Below the pieces are notes generated by a model. That model searched no databases and was not told the DNA's origin. It saw only the letters and a list, made by a program, of their open reading frames with translations. The position numbers were made by a program, and so were the translations under genes. DNA of 30,565 bases from a virus. The stretch is taken from positions 1 to 30,565 of the IMG/VR virus record IMGVR_UViG_3300037076_000091. One strand, 5' to 3'. Below, one piece after another: positions 1-6,795 of the stretch. How positions within the stretch are numbered: the first letter of the stretch is position 1; each line of letters starts with the position of its first letter.

Positions 1-14
1 GTTCCACGTGGAAC
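1..14. promoter_or_regulatory. parS-like perfect palindrome
   Basis: GTTCCACGTGGAAC is a perfect 14-bp palindrome and fits the core of the bacterial chromosomal parS consensus, GTTNCACGTGNAAC, at every defined position. The base after it is A, as in the 16-bp consensus; the base before it is outside the window. No ParA or ParB gene is visible. It could be a partition site, a ParB-hijacking site or an unrelated operator. Confidence 0.5.
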
Positions 15-17
15 AAG

Positions 18-34
18 CGTGCAAATATTGCACG
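18..34. promoter_or_regulatory. inverted repeat, operator-like
   Basis: CGTGCAA and TTGCACG form a perfect 7-bp dyad around a 3-base ATA spacer, four bases after the parS-like palindrome. The half-site TTGCA recurs in ATTGCAAT at 78-85. Size and symmetry suit a dimeric repressor or activator; no cognate regulator gene is in the window. Confidence 0.35.
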
Positions 35-106
35 AGTAGACATAATGCTTATTGTGCGTCAACCGGAGCGCAAACGAATTGCAATGTAAGTCGTTGATAC
101 AGTATT

Positions 107-137
107 GTAAAAAAAGCGTAAAAAAAGCGTAAAAAAA
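107..137. repeat. phased A-tracts, 11-bp period
   Basis: Three A7 runs (109-115, 120-126, 131-137) are spaced 11 bp start to start. The last two are perfect copies of GCGTAAAAAAA and the first is preceded by TTGT instead. Spacing near one helical turn is expected to bend DNA. Such tracts occur at promoters, origins and packaging sites; which applies here is unknown. Confidence 0.5.
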
Positions 138-203
138 GGGACTGTTATTTTCCTGGGTCCTCCTTGCTCCCGTCCGACACCTATGGTCCTAGGGATGAAA
201 CGA

Positions 204-282
204 ACAGTCAGGCAAGGGTTTTTTGGAAGGGTGGTCAGGCGTCTAAAAATCCGCTAAAATCAGGAAAAGACAGTCAGGCAAG
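204..282. repeat. 13-bp direct repeat pair upstream of terL
   Basis: ACAGTCAGGCAAG occurs at 204-216 and 270-282, 66 bp apart, with a partial copy (GGTCAGGC) at 233-240. GACTGTT at 140-146 is the inverted complement of the first part (AACAGTC at 203-209). Repeats just upstream of terL could be terminase recognition sites or operators; this is inference. Confidence 0.35.
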
Positions 283-398
283 CGAAAGGGGACCCTACTG
301 GTGGTAGTGGGGTACGGCAGGAGAAATGGATTGACGGGGAAGCGGTCCTGACTGAGAAGTCCGCGGGGTAGTTTTGGAGATGGGGTTAACGTTGCATG

Positions 399-438
399 GG
401 CCGGCTTGTTCAGGGGTGAGCAGGCCGGTCTTTTTTTT
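399..438 (+). terminator. strong intrinsic terminator before terL
   Basis: GGCCGGCTTGTTC (399-411) pairs over all 13 positions, with three G-U pairs, with GAGCAGGCCGGTC (418-430) around a 6-base loop. Eight T residues (431-438) follow directly. This is the textbook rho-independent form on the plus strand. It lies 38 bp before the chosen terL start with no gene upstream in the window, so it may end a leader transcript or act as an attenuator or antitermination target. Confidence 0.8.
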
Positions 439-476
439 GTTGCCGGTGGGGGGCGGTGGGTGGTATGGGGGATGGA

Positions 477-1928
477 ATGGCAGAAGAGGCAAACGCGGTG
501 GTGGAGACTGCGGGGGCGGTGGTAGAACCGCCGGCAGTCCAAGCGGCGCCCGTGGACGTAGCGACAATCAACTTCTGGCAGTTCTTCAAGCTGTTCGTGA
601 AGATGCAGAAGATCAGTCTGCCGGTGAAGGCGTTCCACAAGGAGGTTTGCGTGACGCTACAGCGGGCGGTGTGCGGAGAGTTGGCGGAACCGTATGTTGT
701 GATCAACATCATGCCGCGGGTGGGGAAGAGCAAGATTTTGGAGGCGCTGGCGTGCTGGGTTTTGGGGTATGCGCCGGACAGTCAGAACATTTACACGTCG
801 TTCTCGGAGGATCTGGTGACGGACCGGGTGCGGTACATTCAGGAGGTTATGCGCTCGGCGTGGTATCAGGAGATATTCCCGGAGGTGAGGCTTGGGAGCG
901 TTCAGAAGGCGACGGAGTTCAACACGGTGCAGGGGGGATTGGTGTATGGGGCGGGGTCGGGCGGGACGATTACGGGCAAGGGCGCGGGGCTTAAGAGGGT
1001 GCTGGGGGGCTTCATCGCGGTGGACGATCCGAGCAACCCGAACGCGGCTCTGTCGAAGGTCGAGAGCGAGGCTGTGCGGTTCTGGTTTGAGAACGTGCTG
1101 AAGTGGCGGCGAAATTCGGACCGGTGGTGCCCGATCATCGTGGTGATGCAGAGGCTGGCTGTCGACGATCTGACGGGGTATTTGCTGGAGGCGTACCCGG
1201 GCAAGGTGAAGCTGCTGAAATTCCCGGCGCGGGTGAACGGGGAAAGCATCGTTCCGGAAACACTGTCGACGGAGGGGATGAACATGGCGGAGAAAACCAA
1301 TCCGTTCACTTTCTGGGCGCAACTCATGCAGGAGCCGGTGGTGTTTGGAGGAAACCTGATCAAGACGGATGATTTCGTGATGGAGGTGATCGAGGCCGCC
1401 CAGAAGTGGGACAGGAAGATCATCACCGGAGATACCGGGATGAAGGCGAAGGAGCACAACGACTTTTCGGTTTTCCAGTGCTGGGGGAAGCGAGGGGCGC
1501 ACGCCTATCTCATCGATCAGATCCGGGGCAAGTGGGAGAGTCCGGAGCTGCTGACGATGGCGGAAGGGTTCTGGCGGAAGCACCGGGCGGGGCTATCCCG
1601 GTTCTACATCGAGGACAAGGCGAGCGGCACCGGGTTGATTCAGCAATTAAAGGGCAAGGGAATCGCCGTGACCCCAATAGAGCGGAGCCGCGACAAGGTT
1701 TCTCGCGTGCATGACATCCTGCCGTATATCGCGACGCATTGCGTGCACATCAAAGAAGGGCAACCCTGGACGGTGGCGTTTCTATCCGAGTGCGCGCAGT
1801 TCCGGGCGGACGGACTTCAGAAGCATGACGATCAAGTCGACCCGCTTTGTGACGCCCTGGAGATGCTTCTTGGCCACCGGATGACGGTCTGGGACGCGCT
1901 GGGGATCAAGGCGAAGCGGTTTGGGTGA
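477..1928 (+). CDS. terL: phage terminase large subunit
   Basis: This is the DNA-packaging motor: its ATPase drives DNA through the portal and its nuclease cuts the concatemer. In the 483-residue product the Walker A variant MPRVGKS is at 79-85 and Walker B FIAVDDP at 179-185. RNase H-like nuclease acidics follow: D319 in TGDTG, E379/D380 in YIEDKASGTG, and D451, D452, D455 in KHDDQVD. Length is typical. GTG at 456 and ATG at 465 are in-frame alternatives; I chose ATG 477 because MAEE is a plausible N-terminus and a G-rich stretch precedes it. It ends one base before the convergent glycosyltransferase-like gene. No small-subunit gene is visible. Confidence 0.95.
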   Translation: MAEEANAVVETAGAVVEPPAVQAAPVDVATINFWQFFKLFVKMQKISLPVKAFHKEVCVTLQRAVCGELAEPYVVINIMPRVGKSKILEALACWVLGYAPDSQNIYTSFSEDLVTDRVRYIQEVMRSAWYQEIFPEVRLGSVQKATEFNTVQGGLVYGAGSGGTITGKGAGLKRVLGGFIAVDDPSNPNAALSKVESEAVRFWFENVLKWRRNSDRWCPIIVVMQRLAVDDLTGYLLEAYPGKVKLLKFPARVNGESIVPETLSTEGMNMAEKTNPFTFWAQLMQEPVVFGGNLIKTDDFVMEVIEAAQKWDRKIITGDTGMKAKEHNDFSVFQCWGKRGAHAYLIDQIRGKWESPELLTMAEGFWRKHRAGLSRFYIEDKASGTGLIQQLKGKGIAVTPIERSRDKVSRVHDILPYIATHCVHIKEGQPWTVAFLSECAQFRADGLQKHDDQVDPLCDALEMLLGHRMTVWDALGIKAKRFG

Positions 1929-2639
1929 TCAGCCCGGATTCCCCGGCTCGCGCTGCCCATTCCACTTCTGATGACCGTAATCGTGATCGATGATGACGGT
2001 TGGCGAACTTCCGAGCAGTCGCGTTGACCAGTTGATACAGGAGGGCAGGAGCGGGCATTTGAGCCGGTGCGCGACCAGACTCCATACGTATTGCTCAAGA
2101 ACGTAGGTGACAGGAGGGGTCCATGGGACAACAGGCTCAAGCTCGTGCCACGCCGTGCGGTACATCGAGGCCAGATCCCTACGTCGGGGCGATGCTGCAA
2201 ACCACATGACGCCGCCCGACCGCTTCAGAACGTCCGACCATTCGCCCGTCATAAACGCGCCGACGTCGTAGAGGATACACCCGGAATCCGTTGTCATGGC
2301 GATTGGAACGCCGGCAAACTTCGCCAGCACCGGCCGCGGATCGCGCAGGATCGTCGCGTCCAAGTCGATCATCAGAATGTCTTCATCCGCAGGGAACGCC
2401 GCGAGCGCCGCCAGCGTGACAGCCGGCTTCACGTCGAACGGGTACTTTGGGCGGATGCAGTCATGCAGGAAGGCCGTGTCGAACGCGAGGCAGTCAATTC
2501 CCAGTACCTTTTCCGGCCGGTCCGTGATGATTGCTACGTCCGCGCCAAACGAGTGATCGCGTGTCCACGTCAGCCACTTTTCCGCCGTAGGGCGGTAACG
2601 CTCCATTGCGGGACCATACCAGGGGGCGACGATTTTCAT
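1929..2639 (-). CDS. glycosyltransferase-like protein (GT8-like), downstream paralogue
   Basis: This 236-residue protein looks like a GT-A fold glycosyltransferase. IDLDA at 91-95 supplies a metal-binding DxD motif on a hydrophobic strand. The C-terminal HDYGHQKWNG (219-228) resembles the HxxGxxKPW metal/diphosphate motif of GT8 enzymes without its proline. It is a clear paralogue of the next gene upstream, sharing DCIRP, PFDVK, PIAM, GVMWF, AWHEL, LEQY and HDYGHxKWNG. It starts with a 4-base ATGA overlap with that gene, so both are probably co-translated. Its strand opposes terL and portal, which suggests an acquired cassette. The substrate is unknown; host surface glycan or virion modification are possible roles. 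Confidence 0.7.
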   Translation of the reverse strand: MKIVAPWYGPAMERYRPTAEKWLTWTRDHSFGADVAIITDRPEKVLGIDCLAFDTAFLHDCIRPKYPFDVKPAVTLAALAAFPADEDILMIDLDATILRDPRPVLAKFAGVPIAMTTDSGCILYDVGAFMTGEWSDVLKRSGGVMWFAASPRRRDLASMYRTAWHELEPVVPWTPPVTYVLEQYVWSLVAHRLKCPLLPSCINWSTRLLGSSPTVIIDHDYGHQKWNGQREPGNPG

Positions 2640-3337
2640 GAGTTGGCGGGCGCTTTATCGCCGTTCCATTTGCCGTGACCGTAATCGTGTTCAATCACTG
2701 CCCCGGGGCATGGACCAAAAAACCGGCTGGACCAGTTCATCGAGGCCGGAAGCGTTGCGCCGCCCAGCCGGTGATTTACGAGCGTCCATGCGTACTGCTC
2801 AAGGAGGTGGGGGAATGGCGGAGACCATGGGAAGCGCGGAAGGGCTGCGAGTTCGTGCCATGCCGCACGGTAAAGGGCTGGGATCTTCGCCCGCAGTGGC
2901 GACGGGCCAAACCACATGACGCCCGCGCAATGCTTGGTCACGTCGGCGAAAGGCGCGTCCATCTGAATGGAGCGGAAGAAAATGAGCGCCCCATGGTCGG
3001 CAGGCATGGCGATGGGGTCCGCTGCGAAGTCGGCAAGGACTGCGGCGGGATTTGCCATCAGCAGCGCGTCAAGGTCGATGATCAACGCGCCTTCCGCCGG
3101 ATCGATCTTGCCGAGCGCATCGCAGATCAACGCGCCTTTCACGTCGAAGGGATGGCCCGGGCGGATACAGTCGGAGAATGGCTTGGCTGAACAGAGCAGG
3201 CTATGCCCCGGGGCGGGGTTATCGCCGATGAATCCAACGAGTGCCCCGTCGCGGTACCGTCGAGCGGCATTGAGCCATGTATCGGCGAACGAACCAAACC
3301 GTTTTACGTCCCCAAAGTAGGGCGCAAGAATCATCAT
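2636..3337 (-). CDS. glycosyltransferase-like protein (GT8-like), upstream paralogue
   Basis: From this start the product has 233 residues. IDLDA lies at 87-91 and HDYGHGKWNG at 217-226, matching the downstream paralogue along the whole length. The frame is open up to 3436, but similarity to the paralogue begins at MMILAPYFG, which lines up with MKIVAPWYG, so the start is placed at 3337 (3334 is equally possible). No clear Shine-Dalgarno is seen. It leads a two-gene minus-strand operon divergent from the methyltransferase, with only about 50 bp between the starts. Function is inferred from the DxD and HxxGxxK-like motifs; the sugar donor and acceptor cannot be read. Confidence 0.7.
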   Translation of the reverse strand: MMILAPYFGDVKRFGSFADTWLNAARRYRDGALVGFIGDNPAPGHSLLCSAKPFSDCIRPGHPFDVKGALICDALGKIDPAEGALIIDLDALLMANPAAVLADFAADPIAMPADHGALIFFRSIQMDAPFADVTKHCAGVMWFGPSPLRAKIPALYRAAWHELAALPRFPWSPPFPHLLEQYAWTLVNHRLGGATLPASMNWSSRFFGPCPGAVIEHDYGHGKWNGDKAPANS

Positions 3338-3387
3338 GGCGAAAATGAGGTTTGCAAAAGTGCGCGCTTCCGTCAATAGCGGGGTCG

Positions 3388-4056
3388 ATGCCCGAAGGAT
3401 GTTTCTTGGACAACGATACGGATTTCCCGCTCCCATGGCACATGACGCGGAGCGAACGAGCGACCTTACATGACATTCTGCGCAGGCTACGGCCGGTGAT
3501 CTCGCTGGAGATTGGAACGTATCAGGGCGGATCGCTTCAGGTCATCGCGAGATATTCACAGAGAGCGTTTACGGTGGACTGTGACCCAGGGTCGGCGACC
3601 GCAGCAGCGCAGTTCCCAAACGTGGAGTTTCACTGCGGCGATAGCGCAGTTGTCGGTCCTAATCTGATCCTTGCGTGCAATGCGCTTGGCTCTCTTCAGT
3701 TCGTCTTGATTGACGGAGGCCACTCGGAAGAGACTGTACGTCAGGACATCAACGCTGTGTTGAAGATCATCCCCACCGGCCGGATCGTCATTCTTCTGCA
3801 TGACAGCTTCAATCCCGGCTGCCGGGCCGGAATGAGATCGGCCGCATGGGAAGCGTGCCCCTTCTGCCACTACGTTGAACTCGACTACATCGCCGGCGTC
3901 TATCACGAGCAGGCGGTCGGCAATGCCGAGGCCGGCAGCATGTGGGGCGGATTCGCGCTCGCCGTACTGAGCGCCGAGCGCAGGACAACGCCGTTGACGG
4001 TCTCGGAGGCGCAGCGGTTCGTTTTCGAGGCCGTCAGAGAGAAAGCACACCTATGA
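3388..4056 (+). CDS. class I SAM-dependent methyltransferase
   Basis: This 222-residue protein has the Rossmann methyltransferase pattern: motif I EIGTYQGGS at 41-49, an acidic residue after the next strand (D64), DGGHSEE at 109-115, and LHDSF at 137-141. The DGGH and LHD pair is typical of the Methyltransf_24/cephalosporin-hydroxylase-like group that often methylates sugars or small molecules. The frame is open from a TTG at 3352; ATG 3388 is preferred. It ends with an ATGA overlap into the portal gene, so it is coupled to the late operon, yet it diverges from the two glycosyltransferase-like genes. A joint role in glycan modification is inferred from position. Confidence 0.75.
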   Translation: MPEGCFLDNDTDFPLPWHMTRSERATLHDILRRLRPVISLEIGTYQGGSLQVIARYSQRAFTVDCDPGSATAAAQFPNVEFHCGDSAVVGPNLILACNALGSLQFVLIDGGHSEETVRQDINAVLKIIPTGRIVILLHDSFNPGCRAGMRSAAWEACPFCHYVELDYIAGVYHEQAVGNAEAGSMWGGFALAVLSAERRTTPLTVSEAQRFVFEAVREKAHL

Positions 4057-5591
4057 GCGAATCACTTGACCGATTGAACAGCCTGGCGGACATCGCCATC
4101 CCGGATTTCTCAGGAGTGCAGGGAAGCGGCTGCTACGGATTCGAGCCTACGATTTCGACGCCTCAGGAGTTCATCACGTCAGCAGATTACAACACGCTCA
4201 CACTGAACCGGCCGGCGCTCAACTACGGGTTCAAAAGCTACGGCCTTGTCCGCAGTCTGATTTGCCAGCCGGTCGATGACGCCTTCAAGGGTGGGCTGAA
4301 GATCGAAATTCCTGAGATCACGGACAAGGACGAGCGGGCGAAGCTGGATGAGAAGATGGAGGAGGAGGGCGACCTTGAGGTTGCAAAGTCCGTTTTCCAC
4401 TGGACGCGGCTTTTCGGCGGGGCCGGTCTTATCCCGGTGACGAATCAGGACCCTTCAACTCCTCTGGACGAAACGAAGCTTGAAGGGCAGATGCTGCGGT
4501 TCATAGCCGCAGACAGATGGGAATTGCTGCTGTCGGGAATGCGGCCGGCGAGTTCGGAGGATGGCGGGCCGACTGAGCTGGAGAAGGCACGCAGCCTCTA
4601 TGCCTACGCGAGCGAAGGGGCTTACAACTACTATGGCATCCCGCTGGACGATTCGCGCGTCATCAAGGTCATGGGACTGGAGGCTCCTAGCCTGATCCGG
4701 CCGCGCCTTCAGGGGTGGGGGCTGTCGGTTCTTGAGCAGTGCATGAGGACGATCAACACCTACATCAAGTTTCAGAATCTGCTGTTCAACCTGGTCGATG
4801 AGGCAAAGGTTGACATTTACAAGCTGAACGATTTCGCCTCTCAGATTTCGAGCGCAGAGGGAACGGCGATCACGAAACTGCGTATCGGTTTGCAGAATAC
4901 GATAAAGAATTACCAGAACGCAATCGTGCTGGATTCAGAGGACGATTACGAACAGAAGCAAATGGCGTTTGGCGGGCTGGCGGAAATCATGGTCGAGTTT
5001 CGGATCAACCTTTGCGCCGACCTGAAAATCCCGTACAACAAGCTCTTCGGGTTGTCCGCCACCGGTTTCGCGAGCGGCGAGGATTCGATGGAGAACTACA
5101 ACTCGATGATCGAGGTCGAGGTCCGCAGCAAGGCGCGGAAAGTGCTCCGTCAAATCATACGGCTTCGCTGCCTTCAGCTCTGGGGATACGTTCCAAAATT
5201 CACCTTTGATTTCAAGCCGTTGCGGGAACTCTCAGGTCTGGAGGAAGAGCAGGTCCGAACGTCGAAGCAGAATCGCGTCATGCAACTGCGCAGTGCCGAT
5301 CAAATCGACGGCGAGGAGGCGGATAGGATTCTCCACCACGAGGGGCTTTTGATGATCGATACGGAGGTCGGCGAGGGCTTGCGCGAGCCGGAGCCGGGTG
5401 CGGACATGGCAGCCGCTGCGGCTGGCGGTGACTCCGGAGGCATGGGAATTCACCGGGATGCGTCCGGCCATTTTTCCCCGGGCAGTGGTGTTCGTAAATC
5501 CCCCAGTACGGACAAGGAGACAAAATCCAATTCCAAGACGTGGGGAATGGATCGCCTGTTCTCAGTAATGGGAATCAAAAAAGCCGCGTGA
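4053..5591 (+). CDS. phage portal protein, DUF1073 family
   Basis: The 512-residue product forms the dodecameric portal through which DNA enters and leaves the capsid. It matches the DUF1073 portal pattern: an N-terminal stretch with LVRSLICQPVDDAFKGG, a central IKVMGLEAP, the segment GWGLSVLEQCMRTI, and a later GLSATGFASGEDSMENY corresponding to the conserved portal motif with a G-x-ED turn. A low-complexity Ala/Gly/Ser tail follows. The start is ATG 4053, overlapping the methyltransferase stop as ATGA and preceded by a purine-rich AGAGAGAAAG. The frame is open upstream to 3942 but only as a shadow. It sits before the gpF-like head gene, as expected. Confidence 0.9.
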   Translation: MSESLDRLNSLADIAIPDFSGVQGSGCYGFEPTISTPQEFITSADYNTLTLNRPALNYGFKSYGLVRSLICQPVDDAFKGGLKIEIPEITDKDERAKLDEKMEEEGDLEVAKSVFHWTRLFGGAGLIPVTNQDPSTPLDETKLEGQMLRFIAADRWELLLSGMRPASSEDGGPTELEKARSLYAYASEGAYNYYGIPLDDSRVIKVMGLEAPSLIRPRLQGWGLSVLEQCMRTINTYIKFQNLLFNLVDEAKVDIYKLNDFASQISSAEGTAITKLRIGLQNTIKNYQNAIVLDSEDDYEQKQMAFGGLAEIMVEFRINLCADLKIPYNKLFGLSATGFASGEDSMENYNSMIEVEVRSKARKVLRQIIRLRCLQLWGYVPKFTFDFKPLRELSGLEEEQVRTSKQNRVMQLRSADQIDGEEADRILHHEGLLMIDTEVGEGLREPEPGADMAAAAAGGDSGGMGIHRDASGHFSPGSGVRKSPSTDKETKSNSKTWGMDRLFSVMGIKKAA

Positions 5592-6589
5592 TTTCGCTCC
5601 TGCCAATCGTCACAAAGGACAGCTATTCTGCCGCGGTGGAACGGCAGTTACTGGCCTACCTTGAAGAGGTGGTTTACGGTCCGCTTCTGGAAATCCTGCG
5701 CGAGGCAGGGTTGACCCCGCAGGCGTCGGACCAGCGGATGAACGCCGTCGCCAATGTGATCGAAGTGGCGATCCGGTCCGGGCGTGTGTTCTACAGCAAA
5801 GGTGTGTTCTCCGGTCAATTCGCCCCTGCGGTCGCGCGCGAGCTTCGCCGGCTTGGCGCGCGGTTCAACGACCGCACGCACGAATTCACCCTACCGGAAG
5901 ATCGCTTTCCCGATGACCTGAAGATCGTCGCGTCAATCGCCCAATCCAAGGCGCAAGAATTGCACAGCAAGATCAGCGCGACCTTGGCGCAGATGGCAGA
6001 GAACATTCCGCAGACCAGTAGCGGCATGATCTTCGACCGCGCCGCCGCAAGTATCGCGGATGACCTGAATCGGCAGTTTGACCGGTCGGTCAATCCGCTG
6101 GAGGCAATATCAATCCCGGCGGACATCACGGAGACCGTCCGGGCGAAACTCGACGAACGGCTGACGAAGAATCTCGACTTGGATATTCGGGACTGGTCGG
6201 CAAACGAAGTGCTGTCGTTGCGGCAGAAAGCGGAGGCGCACGCTTTCGCGGGGGGCCGGGCGGACGGCCTGGCGCGTATCATCGAATCCAGCTATGGAGT
6301 CAGCAAGCGCAAGGCGGCGTTTCTGGCCGCGCAGGAGACGAGTCTTGCAGTCAGTGAATACCGGCAGACCCATTTCGAGGCCATCGGCTGCACTCATTAC
6401 CGGTGGGTGACGGTGAAAGATTTCATCGTCCGGGACGATCACAAGGATTTGGATGGCCATATCTTCGCTTGGGCCGATCCGCCGATTGCCGACAAGCGGA
6501 GCGGAACGCACGCAAACCCCGGCGAATTCTACGGCTGCCGCTGCCGCGCTGTCCCGATGATTCCAACGCCGATGGGTACTTTGATATGA
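5588..6589 (+). CDS. minor head protein, Mu gpF / SPP1 gp7-like
   Basis: This head-morphogenesis protein is thought to act on the inside of the capsid near the portal. The C-terminal third has the family signature: RDDHKDLDGHIFAW (about 281-294) and GTHANPGEFYGCRCRAV (about 306-322), giving a conserved His/Cys cluster. The N-terminal two thirds are helical. The frame is open from GTG 5540, but GTG 5588 overlaps the portal stop as GTGA, the same geometry as neighbouring junctions, and gives 333 residues; I prefer it. The stop overlaps the next start as ATGA. Confidence 0.85.
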   Translation: MISLLPIVTKDSYSAAVERQLLAYLEEVVYGPLLEILREAGLTPQASDQRMNAVANVIEVAIRSGRVFYSKGVFSGQFAPAVARELRRLGARFNDRTHEFTLPEDRFPDDLKIVASIAQSKAQELHSKISATLAQMAENIPQTSSGMIFDRAAASIADDLNRQFDRSVNPLEAISIPADITETVRAKLDERLTKNLDLDIRDWSANEVLSLRQKAEAHAFAGGRADGLARIIESSYGVSKRKAAFLAAQETSLAVSEYRQTHFEAIGCTHYRWVTVKDFIVRDDHKDLDGHIFAWADPPIADKRSGTHANPGEFYGCRCRAVPMIPTPMGTLI

Positions 6590-6795
6590 GCGAATCACTT
6601 GAACAGATCACCGCTCCTACAGAACTTACTCGACGAATCTTATTGATTCGCCGCGAGGTAGAGGGTATGCGAAGGAATCGCAGCGGAATTGATATTGCTA
6701 TCGCATCCAAGATGAAAGCCCTTGCAAAGCTGGAAGCCCGACTCGCCTTACAGGCTGAGATAGGTCCACGCCGCGCCATGGTCGGTTGCGGGTAG
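6586..6795 (+). CDS. small protein between head and protease genes
   Basis: A 69-residue protein of unknown function, mostly predicted helical, with an Arg-rich middle (ILLIRREVEGMRRNRSG) and an Ala/Leu-rich helix after it. Its start overlaps the gpF-like stop as ATGA and its end overlaps the next gene by 10 bases, which supports real translation. Its first 18-nt context (TATGAGCGAATCACTTGA) is identical to that of the portal gene, so both proteins start MSESL. A possible role is small capsid assembly factor; nothing in the sequence proves it. Confidence 0.6.
   Translation: MSESLEQITAPTELTRRILLIRREVEGMRRNRSGIDIAIASKMKALAKLEARLALQAEIGPRRAMVGCG

Larger units (their letters stand above)
1..476. 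other. gene-free leader upstream of terL
   Basis: No convincing gene is present on either strand; the open frames are Pro- or Gly-rich shadows. The first 140 bases are visibly more AT-rich than the rest of the window. They hold a parS-like palindrome, a second dyad, the 8-bp palindrome ATTGCAAT (78-85) and phased A-tracts. Two copies of a 13-bp repeat and an intrinsic terminator follow. A weak sigma70-like pair, TTGCAA (79-84) and TATTGT (103-108) with 18-bp spacing, is possible. The composition suggests a control, partition or packaging region, which is inference. No small terminase gene is seen. Confidence 0.6.

Noticed and set aside
243-733. Overlapping minus-strand frames in the leader and start of terL
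   Set aside because: Pro-rich or Arg-rich with no motif; they cross the terminator and the terL start.
657-1583. 308-codon minus-strand frame inside terL
   Set aside because: Arg/His/Pro-rich composition typical of an antisense shadow in GC-rich DNA; terL has all motifs.
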